A stretch of 64,000 bases of DNA from Rhizobiales bacterium dw_265 (GTDB lineage: Bacteria > Pseudomonadota > Alphaproteobacteria > Micropepsales > Micropepsaceae). The stretch is taken from positions 62,001 to 126,000 of the forward strand of contig JAAVUU010000009.1 of assembly GCA_018449595.1 (NCBI GenBank), written 5' to 3'. This document shows, piece after piece, positions 9,514 to 16,607 of this stretch; position 1 is the first letter of the stretch; every line of letters begins with the position of its first letter. Both the position numbers and the translations under genes were made by a program. The notes below the pieces were generated by a model. The model was not told the origin of the DNA, searched no databases, and was given only the letters and a program-made list of their open reading frames with translations.

Positions 9514-10589
9514 TGACCATTACGCCTTTGCAGGGAAATTCCGTCGATGTCTGGTACACCGTCTGCCCGGTGCCGTCCGCCATCGCCATTGCCGCCGGCC
9601 GTGGTGAGTTGCAGCGCGCCTTTGAAGGCACCGGCGTAAACCTGCGCACCGTGCGCACCCATGCCGACCGCAAGGTGCGCGAGGCCCATTACGACCAGAC
9701 CCAGCCCAACCTGTTCCGCGAAGGCGGCAATGTGCCGCCGCTGTGGGCCCGCTCGCAGGGGCGCAATCTTCGCCTGCTGGGCCTGACGCAGTTGGAACGG
9801 TCTTCGCTGGTGGTGGCGCTGCCGGAGTCCGGCATTCGCACGCCCGCCGACCTCAAGGGCAAGCGTCTTGGCATCATCAAGCGGCCCAACGACCAGATCG
9901 ACCATGCACGGGCGCACACGCTGCGCACCTATCTGACCGCGCTGGCGGCGGGCGGCGTGGCCCGCGAGGAGGTCGCATTTGTCGACATCCTGGTGGAGAA
10001 GGCCCAGGTCGAGGCCAGGCCCGAAGACGGCGTGCTGTCCAGTTCGGCTTTCAGCGTCACCAAGCTGCGTTCGGTGGATGGCCTTTTCGTCAAGGCGCTG
10101 TTCCAGGGCCATGTCGATGCCATTGTGGTTTCCGGCGGGCGCAGCAGCCTTCTGGCGCTGCTGGGCGGCCAGATCGTGTTCGATACCGCGGCCGCCGCCG
10201 ATCCGCGCGACCGCTCGATCCCGGTCCTGTTCACCGTGCGCGGCGAACTGCTGGAAACCAATCCCGATATCGTGACCGCCTATGTGGCGGAAAATATTCG
10301 CAGCGCCCGCTGGGCCAAGGCCAATCCGGCCGAAGCGGCCCGCTATATCGCCCGCGATACCGGCGTGACCGAGGAAGACGTGGCGCTGGGTTATGGTCCG
10401 GGCCTGGCCGCGCGGCTTGAGCCGTCACTGGCGCCGGACCTGGTGGCCGCGGTCGAGCATCAGAAGAATTTCCTGCTGCGCGAGGGCTTCCTGGCGGCCG
10501 ATTTCCCGGTCGCCGAGTTCATCGCCCCCGAACCGCTGGCCGCCGCGCGCAGGCTGGTGGATGCCGAAGACGCGCAACGCGCCGCCTGA
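9513..10589 (+). CDS. DszB-like sulfinate desulfinase homologue, copy 1
   Basis: 358 residues. Automatic tools would probably call this an ABC substrate-binding protein because DszB shares the NrtA/SsuA fold, but there is no signal peptide and the N-terminus WYTVCPVPSA aligns with the SNCPVPNA of DszB. Cys18, His59, Arg69 and Gly72 correspond to DszB Cys27, His60, Arg70 and Gly73, the nucleophile and sulfinate-binding set; the block YDQ...FREGGNVPPL matches DszB YDQ...RFGGEIPPL with the same His-to-Arg spacing. It would release sulfite from a sulfinate in the cytoplasm. It is coupled to the DszA-like gene upstream. The enzymatic class is well supported; the substrate is not known. Confidence 0.8.
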   Translation: MTITPLQGNSVDVWYTVCPVPSAIAIAAGRGELQRAFEGTGVNLRTVRTHADRKVREAHYDQTQPNLFREGGNVPPLWARSQGRNLRLLGLTQLERSSLVVALPESGIRTPADLKGKRLGIIKRPNDQIDHARAHTLRTYLTALAAGGVAREEVAFVDILVEKAQVEARPEDGVLSSSAFSVTKLRSVDGLFVKALFQGHVDAIVVSGGRSSLLALLGGQIVFDTAAAADPRDRSIPVLFTVRGELLETNPDIVTAYVAENIRSARWAKANPAEAARYIARDTGVTEEDVALGYGPGLAARLEPSLAPDLVAAVEHQKNFLLREGFLAADFPVAEFIAPEPLAAARRLVDAEDAQRAA

Positions 10590-10613
10590 TTCCCCAACCG
10601 AAAGGACAAGCCC

Positions 10614-11705
10614 ATGTCAGTTTCACAGTTCCAGAAAGAAAAGCCGGTCGATGTCTGGTACACCGTCTGCCCTGTGCCGTCGGCCATCAGCATCGCCGTG
10701 GGCAAGGGTGACCTGCAGCAGGCCTTCGCCGATTCCGGCGTCAACCTGCAGTCGGTGCGCACCCATGCCGATCGCAAGATTCGCGAGGCCCATTACGACC
10801 AGAGCCAGTCCAATCTTTTCCGCGAAGGCGGCAATATTCCCCCGCTCTGGTCGCGCTCGGTCGGCAAGGACCTGAAGGTGATCGGCCTGACCTGGGTCGA
10901 TCATTATTCCGCGATCGTTTCGCTGCCCGACTCCGGCATTCGCAACGCCGGCGACCTGAAAGGCAAGCGGCTGGGCATCATCAAGCGCCCGAACGACCAG
11001 ATCGACCATGCCCGCGCCACCCAGCTCAAGGCCTATCTGACGGCGCTCAAGCATGGCGGCGTGCGCCGCGAGGATGCCAGGTTCGTCGATATCGTCATCG
11101 AGCAGCCGCAGGTGGCGCTGCAGCCGGACGGAAGCCAGCTTTCCAGTTCGGCTTTCAGCGTCTCCAAGCTGCGGGGTGTGGACGGCTTCTTCCTGCGCGC
11201 CCTGCTGCAGGGCCATGTCGACGCCATCCATGTCGGCGCCTCGCGCGTGGGCCTCCAGGCGCTGCTCGACGGCCATGTGGTGTTCGATGCCGGCAATCCG
11301 GCGCTCGATCCGCTGGACCGGGTGAGCAACTCCACCCCCACCGCCTTCACGGTCAAGACCGAACTGCTGGAGAGCAATCCGGACGTGGTCGCCGCCTATG
11401 TCGCCCAGAACATCCGCACGGCGCGCTGGGCCAAGGCCAATCCGGCCGAAGCCGCGCGCTATATCGCCCGCGACACCGCCACCACCGAAGAGGAAGTCCT
11501 GCTGGGTTATTCGTCCCATGTCGCCGAGCAGCTGGAGCCGTCGCTTGACGACCGGCTGGTGGGCTATCTCGAGCATCAGAAGAACTTCCTGCTGGCCGAA
11601 GGCTTCCTCAAGCAGGATTTCGCCATCGCGGACTTCATCGCCCGCGAGCCGCTGATCGCCGCGCGCAAGCTGGTGGATGCACAAACCGCGGAGCGTGCCG
11701 CCTGA
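10614..11705 (+). CDS. DszB-like sulfinate desulfinase homologue, copy 2
   Basis: 363 residues, a clear paralogue of the preceding gene: long shared runs include DVWYTVCPVPSAI, GKRLGIIKRPNDQIDHAR and RWAKANPAEAARYIARDT. Cys19, His60, Arg70 and Gly73 keep the DszB active-site pattern. It has its own ribosome site (AAAGGA, 10614 ATG). Differences cluster in the middle (positions equivalent to SGGRSS versus GASRVG) and in the loop before the C-terminal lobe, so the two copies may differ in substrate or form a heteromer. No signal peptide. It ends the operon before an intrinsic terminator. Known characterised dsz operons have a single dszB; tandem copies are unusual. Confidence 0.78.
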   Translation: MSVSQFQKEKPVDVWYTVCPVPSAISIAVGKGDLQQAFADSGVNLQSVRTHADRKIREAHYDQSQSNLFREGGNIPPLWSRSVGKDLKVIGLTWVDHYSAIVSLPDSGIRNAGDLKGKRLGIIKRPNDQIDHARATQLKAYLTALKHGGVRREDARFVDIVIEQPQVALQPDGSQLSSSAFSVSKLRGVDGFFLRALLQGHVDAIHVGASRVGLQALLDGHVVFDAGNPALDPLDRVSNSTPTAFTVKTELLESNPDVVAAYVAQNIRTARWAKANPAEAARYIARDTATTEEEVLLGYSSHVAEQLEPSLDDRLVGYLEHQKNFLLAEGFLKQDFAIADFIAREPLIAARKLVDAQTAERAA

Positions 11706-11713
11706 CGACGTGA

Positions 11714-11750
11714 CGGGCGGCCCGTATGCGATACAGGCCGCCCGCTTTTT
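11714..11750 (+). terminator. Rho-independent terminator after the DszAB-like operon
   Basis: A perfect 9-bp stem CGGGCGGCC (11714-11722) with GGCCGCCCG (11736-11744), 13-base loop, followed after one C by TTTTT (11746-11750). It separates the desulfinase genes from the TonB receptor gene, which therefore needs its own promoter. Confidence 0.8.
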
Positions 11751-11763
11751 CGCCGTAATTCCT

Positions 11764-11778
11764 ATTAATCCGATAGTC
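11764..11778. promoter_or_regulatory. Candidate operator upstream of the TonB receptor gene
   Basis: ATTAATCCGATAGTC here matches ATTAACCCGATAGAC in front of the lysR gene (15699-15713) at 13 of 15 positions. It lies 26 bases before the TonB-receptor ATG. In a GC-rich genome such an AT-rich match in two promoters of one island suggests a shared regulator site, most simply for the LysR protein. Inference only. Confidence 0.4.
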
Positions 11779-11803
11779 AAAATAGAGAAAGAACGTAAGT
11801 GCC

Positions 11804-14212
11804 ATGAGTGGGATCAGTACCCTTGCAGTGCGGCGGCCGACCCTCAGTATCCTGAAGGCCGCCCTTCTGAGCTTTGTCGCCTTTCCGGCCCTGGCGCAGG
11901 AGCAGGGCGCGGTCCAGGTGGCGCAAAATGCAGCGCCCGCGGCCAGCGAAGTCACGACCGTCGAGACCGTGACGGTCACCGCCCGCTACAAGAAGGAAGA
12001 CGCCAGCCAGGTGCCGATCGCCATTTCGGTCGTCTCGGGCGACCAGTTGACCACCGACCATATCTTCAATCTCAGCCAGGTCACCGCGCTGGTGCCGTCG
12101 CTGCAGATTCAGGGCATCAATCCGCGCAACCAGACGGTTTCGATCCGCGGCCTGGGCGCCAATCCGGGCCTGACCACGGAAGGCTTCGAACCGGGCGTGG
12201 GCATCTATGTCGACAATGTTTATTACGCCCGTCCCGCCAGCGTGCTGTTCGACCAGTTCGACCTCAGCCAGGTCGAAACGCTGCGCGGCCCGCAGGGCAC
12301 CCTGTTCGGCAAGAACACCACCGCCGGCGCCCTGAACGTGACCACGCGCACGCCCTCCTTCGACTGGGGCGCCCAGGGCGAGGTCAATTACGGCAATTAC
12401 AACTTCAAACAGGTCGACGGCAGCGTCACCGGCCCGATTACCGACACCCTGGCCTTCCGCTTGACGCTGGGCGACACGACCCGCGACGATACGATCAAAA
12501 CGACCAACCCGAATGTGCGTGACACCGGCCTGCACGACCAGTCGGCGCGGCTGCAATTCCTCTATGAACCGACCGACGACCTCAGCTTCCGCCTGATCAG
12601 CGACTACAATCACCAGAATTTCTCCGGCCCGCATCAGGTGGTGGCCGGCGTGCTGCCGAGGACGCTGGCCAATGGCTCGACCACCAAGAATTTCTTCGAC
12701 CATTCCGCCGATGCCGGCTACACGCCGGCCCCCGGCATCGCCACCAGCGGCATCACCGGGCGGCTGTCGGACATCAACCAGCAGAATTACTGGAACCAGG
12801 ACACGCACGGGGTTTCGCTCCAGGGCGATTGGCGCCTGCCGGCGGATTCCTGGCTGGCGGGCAACAGCCTGACTTCGATCACCGCGTGGCGCGAGTTCGA
12901 ACTCTTTCCCAGCTATGACAGCGACTATAGCGGCGTGGACTACTACCAGGCGCTCTATGTCCACATCAAACAGAGCCAGTTCAGCCAGGAACTGCGGCTC
13001 AGTTCCGAAGGGTCCCGCGCGATCGACTACACCGCCGGGCTTTATGTCTTCCTGCAGAAGTCGCCGGTGGACAGCCATTCGATCTACGGCACCCAGGCCT
13101 CGCAGTTCAACTATGGTCCCGCCACGTCGCCCCTGGTGCTGCAGGGCCTGGACAACCACTCCGCCTTCGGCGCCTGGGACGGCAGTTACTCCGGCTTCGG
13201 CCAGGCGACCTGGCATGTCACCGACCAGCTGAGTTTCGTGGGCGGCTTGCGCTATACCTATGAAGACAAGTACGGCAGCAACCTGACGACGCCGGGCGGC
13301 ACCTATGCGCCGATTTCCGCGCTGCCGGCGGCGCAGCAGGCCACCGCGATCACCCGCCGCGCCACCGTCGCGCCGAGCTATAACTACGACGCCCGCTGGG
13401 CCGGCGGCGCCATTTCGGGCAGCGGCAGCCTGGATTATCAGGTGACGGAAGATATCCTGACCTACGCCACCTATTCGCGCGGCTTCCAGAGCGCGGGGCT
13501 CAACCTGGCCGGCGTTCCCAGCACCACGCCCAAGGTGGTCGATCCGGAGTATGTCAATTCCTACGAAGTCGGCACCAAGACCAAGCTGCTGGGCGACCGT
13601 CTGACGGCGAATGCCGACCTGTTCTGGACCGATGTGGAGAATTACCAGGCCACGATCTATGACTCGAGCCTGGGCGGGCGCACCTATATCGCCAATGCCG
13701 GCAGCGTGCGGTCGCGCGGTTTCGAGTTCGACCTGCAGGCGGTGCCGCTGGAAGGGCTGAGCGTGACGCTTGCCGGCATTTATGACGATGCCGTCTATAC
13801 TTCGCTCTCCAGCACGACCTGCCCCTATCTTTATTCCTTTAACAAGAGCTGCAACATCACCGGCCAGCCCCTGGCCGGCGTCTCGAAATGGGCGGGTTCG
13901 GCCAGCGCCGAATATGCCCACCAGGTCGTCGGCGGCCTGGAAGCCTATGTCGGGGGCGATTTCAGCACCCGATCCAGCTTCTACAGCCAGCTGAACGACG
14001 ACATCTATTCCAAGGTCGCCGGTTATGGCGTGCTGGACCTGCATGTCGGCGTCCGGCGGGAGGATGGGAGGTGGGACCTGTCCTTCTGGACCCGCAACGC
14101 CCTCAACCAGGCCTATGCCAATTCCTACACGCCATCGAGTTCCATGGGCTATATCACCGCGTCCCTGGGCGATCCCCGTCTCTTTGGCGTCAGCCTGCGC
14201 GGAAAATTCTAG
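11804..14212 (+). CDS. TonB-dependent outer-membrane receptor
   Basis: 802 residues with an N-terminal signal region ending FVAFPALAQ, a TonB-box-like ETVTVTAR (about 55-62), a plug domain (VPIAISVV, SIRGLG, VETLRGPQGTLFGKNT) and a C-terminal beta barrel ending in the aromatic F of LRGKF, required for Bam insertion. This is the FecA/FyuA-like class abundant in TonB-rich alphaproteobacteria. It follows the terminator of the DszAB-like operon and precedes a small cupin gene, and carries the putative island operator in its promoter, so it is inferred to import the same organic ligand across the outer membrane. Confidence 0.88.
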   Translation: MSGISTLAVRRPTLSILKAALLSFVAFPALAQEQGAVQVAQNAAPAASEVTTVETVTVTARYKKEDASQVPIAISVVSGDQLTTDHIFNLSQVTALVPSLQIQGINPRNQTVSIRGLGANPGLTTEGFEPGVGIYVDNVYYARPASVLFDQFDLSQVETLRGPQGTLFGKNTTAGALNVTTRTPSFDWGAQGEVNYGNYNFKQVDGSVTGPITDTLAFRLTLGDTTRDDTIKTTNPNVRDTGLHDQSARLQFLYEPTDDLSFRLISDYNHQNFSGPHQVVAGVLPRTLANGSTTKNFFDHSADAGYTPAPGIATSGITGRLSDINQQNYWNQDTHGVSLQGDWRLPADSWLAGNSLTSITAWREFELFPSYDSDYSGVDYYQALYVHIKQSQFSQELRLSSEGSRAIDYTAGLYVFLQKSPVDSHSIYGTQASQFNYGPATSPLVLQGLDNHSAFGAWDGSYSGFGQATWHVTDQLSFVGGLRYTYEDKYGSNLTTPGGTYAPISALPAAQQATAITRRATVAPSYNYDARWAGGAISGSGSLDYQVTEDILTYATYSRGFQSAGLNLAGVPSTTPKVVDPEYVNSYEVGTKTKLLGDRLTANADLFWTDVENYQATIYDSSLGGRTYIANAGSVRSRGFEFDLQAVPLEGLSVTLAGIYDDAVYTSLSSTTCPYLYSFNKSCNITGQPLAGVSKWAGSASAEYAHQVVGGLEAYVGGDFSTRSSFYSQLNDDIYSKVAGYGVLDLHVGVRREDGRWDLSFWTRNALNQAYANSYTPSSSMGYITASLGDPRLFGVSLRGKF

Positions 14213-14221
14213 GAGGACATG

Positions 14222-14755
14222 ATGAGCTATTCGCTTTCCGAATTTGTCACGGACGTCAACGAAAGCCTGACCCGCGATTCCGGGCCGGCCGGGCGCGAGC
14301 AGGTGCGCGCGAATCTGGAACGGCTGCTGGCCGAACCGGACTTCATCGCGCATATCCGCGGCCTGGATATCGCCGAAGGGGTCAAGGTGCTGCACAAGGA
14401 GAAGGGCCTGGGTTATCTGATCCTGGCGCACGCCACGCGCGAAGGGGCGGGCCGCCATGCGCCGCACAATCACGGCGCGTCCTGGGCGATCTATGGCCAG
14501 GTGACCAACCATACCGACATGACGGAATGGGAGCGGGTCAATGCCGGCGGCGACAAGGCCGAGCTGAAAGTGGCGCGCGCCTATCGGCTGACGCCCGGCC
14601 AGGCGGGCATCTATCAGAACGGCGCCATCCATTCGGTGGAGAACGAGCCCGGCACCCGGATCATCCGCATCACCGGCGTGGATCTCGATACCATCGAGCG
14701 CGAGCGTTTCGACCCGGCGACGGGGCAGGTATCCAAGCTGGTCAAGACGGCATAA
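14222..14755 (+). CDS. Small cupin protein, cysteine/thiol-dioxygenase-like
   Basis: 177 residues (an ATG at 14219 would add one). The cupin metal motif is visible as HAPHNHGASWAIYG, with two spaced histidines (HxxHxH), and a second half with NGAIHSVEN supplying a third histidine. This layout resembles cysteine dioxygenase and related mononuclear iron thiol dioxygenases, although no Cys-Tyr crosslink pair could be assigned. An excellent ribosome site (AGGAGG) 4 bases from the upstream TonB stop shows co-transcription. In this context, oxidation of a thiol intermediate is attractive, but an isomerase or a sensor cupin is equally possible. Confidence 0.6.
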   Translation: MSYSLSEFVTDVNESLTRDSGPAGREQVRANLERLLAEPDFIAHIRGLDIAEGVKVLHKEKGLGYLILAHATREGAGRHAPHNHGASWAIYGQVTNHTDMTEWERVNAGGDKAELKVARAYRLTPGQAGIYQNGAIHSVENEPGTRIIRITGVDLDTIERERFDPATGQVSKLVKTA

Positions 14756-14764
14756 CGCGGGTGG

Positions 14765-14793
14765 CTGGCCGCGGGGGGCAAGCCGGCGGCCAG
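14765..14793. terminator. Hairpin between convergent cupin and lysR genes
   Basis: CTGGCCGC (14765-14772) pairs with GCGGCCAG (14786-14793). It is the only structure in the 45-base gap between two converging genes. There is no T-run, so its terminator role is tentative. Confidence 0.4.
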
Positions 14794-14800
14794 TCGAAAG

Positions 14801-15661
14801 TCAGGCTCCGCGCGCCAGCTTGCGAACCGCCCGCTTGGGCGGGTGGGCGAGGGCGTTGCGCAGCAGGGCCACCAGGTCCGCGCCCGGCGTTTCGCGGATG
14901 CTGTTGTGGTGCAGCCCGTAATGGACATCGCTCAACTTGGGCAAGGTCCCGTCTGCGAGCACGGTGGCGTCAAGCTGCAGAAAGGCGGCCGGGCGGGCGG
15001 TAACGCCCAGGCCGCCTTTCACGGCGGCGATCAGGCCAGCGAAGTTGGTGGCCTCGACGGCGATGCGGTATTTGCGGCCGGCGCGTTCGAGTGCGTGCAG
15101 GGCATTGGCGCGGAAGACGCAAGGCTCCGGCAGCAGGACCAGCGGCAGTTCGTCCTGCCCGGTCAGTTCGGCATCCCCGATCCAGCGGACGGGGACGCAG
15201 GTCAGGGCGGCGGCATCGGGCTGCTGCGATGGCGACAATATGATATCGGTCTGGTCGCCGCCGATCGGCGCGCCACCTATGCGGATTGCCAGGCGCACCT
15301 GCGGGTGACGGCGCCGGAATTCCCGCAACACGCCGGGCAAGGCCGCTTCCGCCACATCCGGCGGCATGCTGACGCGGATCGGCTCCTCCAGCGGCGTCAG
15401 ATTCATGGCGGCGATGGCGCGGTCGTTAAGCGCGAGCATCTCGCGGGCATACTCCAGCAGTTCCAGCCCCGCCGGCGTGATCGCCAGCCGTTTGTTCATT
15501 TCGCGCCGAAAGAGGGGGCGCTGGACGATTTCCTCCAGCCGGCGGATTTGCAGGCTGAGGGCCGATTGGGTGAGAAAGATGCGTTCGGTGGCGCGCTGAA
15601 TCGAGCCCTTTTCCACAACGGCGACGAAGCTTCGCAGCAACTCGATGGACAGGCTGGCCAT
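14801..15661 (-). CDS. LysR-type transcriptional regulator
   Basis: 286 residues: an N-terminal winged helix-turn-helix (SFVAVVEKGSIQRATERIFL, with LTQSALSLQIRRLE as recognition helix) and a C-terminal ligand-binding domain. Slightly short for the family (about 300), but complete. It converges on the TonB-cupin unit and is the only regulator in the organosulfur-like island, so it is the likely controller. LysR proteins CysB and Cbl regulate sulfur-starvation genes in enterobacteria, but sequence alone does not show this one to be their orthologue. A leftward GST gene lies upstream. Confidence 0.85.
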   Translation of the reverse strand: MASLSIELLRSFVAVVEKGSIQRATERIFLTQSALSLQIRRLEEIVQRPLFRREMNKRLAITPAGLELLEYAREMLALNDRAIAAMNLTPLEEPIRVSMPPDVAEAALPGVLREFRRRHPQVRLAIRIGGAPIGGDQTDIILSPSQQPDAAALTCVPVRWIGDAELTGQDELPLVLLPEPCVFRANALHALERAGRKYRIAVEATNFAGLIAAVKGGLGVTARPAAFLQLDATVLADGTLPKLSDVHYGLHHNSIRETPGADLVALLRNALAHPPKRAVRKLARGA

Positions 15662-15698
15662 AATCTACCTTGCCGAGCAAACCGTCTGGTTATACTAT

Positions 15699-15721
15699 AT
15701 TAACCCGATAGACTTATCAGG
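15699..15721. promoter_or_regulatory. Candidate LysR autoregulatory site
   Basis: ATTAACCCGATAGAC (15699-15713) matches the element before the TonB receptor. It extends into an imperfect palindrome CC-n-GATA-n4-TATC-n-GG (15704/5-15721), the sort of dyad LysR dimers bind, 40-60 bases upstream of the lysR start. Inference from position and repetition. Confidence 0.4.
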
Positions 15722-15797
15722 TTATTCTCCCGCCCGCAATCCTCCTTTTCAAGGCCGCGCGAGACGCCGATAAGCGGTCTGCCGGCGATGATCCCTG

Positions 15798-16511
15798 TCA
15801 GGGAGTCTTGCCGCCGCCAGTCACCTTGCGCAGCGAAGCCTCGATCTGCCCGCCGCAATAGGCCTCGCCATAATCCCGGCGCGCTTTGGCGGCGAGCCTG
15901 GCCAGTTGCGGCAGGCCGGCGACCCGGCGTGTCAACCCGGCCGTCATCGGCGCGGTCTCGTCAAGAATTGCGCCTATCTCGGGGAAGCGATCCGCCATCG
16001 TCGACCACAAAGTGGCTGTCACGACGTCGGCGATGCCCGGCGTGCCGCCGCCCAGGAGGAAGCCGCCATCCGGCTTCAAGTCGTGGCGGCGCCCGGTCTC
16101 TTCCCAAAACGACATCCACTTCCTCAGGCGCGGAACAAACGCCTCCCATTTCTTTTTCGTCCACATCTCGCGGCCGCCGTCCAGGGTGATCTCGTCGATC
16201 ACGTCATTGGCGTCGTTGACGATCTTGATGGTCAGCGCGCGCAGGGCGGGGGTGGCCGGCAGGAGGTTCAGCGTCTCTCCCAGATACAGGATTATGGCCG
16301 GCATCTGGGCGATGGCGAAGTCTGCTTTCTTGTCGATCAGCAATGGCGGCCCCATGAACGGTACCGGCATCTTCTTCACGGACCCTTCCATCAGCCCTGA
16401 GATCGCGTCATCGCCGCCCTCGGTCCAGGTCTTGCCCGCGAAGGCAAGGACCGCGCGCACGAACTGGCCGCGAAACGGTACGGACCAGTAATAGAGTTTG
16501 TAGTCGGTCAT
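15798..16511 (-). CDS. Glutathione S-transferase family protein
   Basis: 237 residues. The N-terminal thioredoxin-like half begins KLYYWSVPFRGQFVRAVLAFAG and contains the cis-Pro segment near PPLLID; the C-terminal half is all-helical with a GIADVVTATLW segment matching the N-capping box (xxGxxxAD) of GSTs. Cytoplasmic detoxification or dehalogenase-like chemistry is the family role; substrate unknown. It lies downstream of the multicopper oxidase gene and upstream of lysR on the same strand, with gaps of about 96 and 136 bases, so operon membership is uncertain. Confidence 0.82.
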   Translation of the reverse strand: MTDYKLYYWSVPFRGQFVRAVLAFAGKTWTEGGDDAISGLMEGSVKKMPVPFMGPPLLIDKKADFAIAQMPAIILYLGETLNLLPATPALRALTIKIVNDANDVIDEITLDGGREMWTKKKWEAFVPRLRKWMSFWEETGRRHDLKPDGGFLLGGGTPGIADVVTATLWSTMADRFPEIGAILDETAPMTAGLTRRVAGLPQLARLAAKARRDYGEAYCGGQIEASLRKVTGGGKTP

Positions 16512-16607
16512 GTGTGGCTCCAGGGCGTCCGCGAACGGGCTCCGACCTTAACGCAGATGATGGCAAAGGTCATTTGAATATGCCGCACGGCGGCTGACGC
16601 GTTGGAC

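Noticed and set aside
9513..11705. Tandem periplasmic ABC binding proteins (NrtA/SsuA-like) as the meaning of the two paralogues
   Set aside because: No signal peptides, and the DszB active-site residues Cys, His, Arg and Gly are conserved at the right spacing, so an enzyme reading is preferred.
11777..14632. A 951-codon leftward open frame opposite the TonB receptor gene
   Set aside because: GC-rich third positions keep the antisense frame open; it has no recognisable domain, and the sense strand has a complete receptor with signal peptide, plug and barrel.
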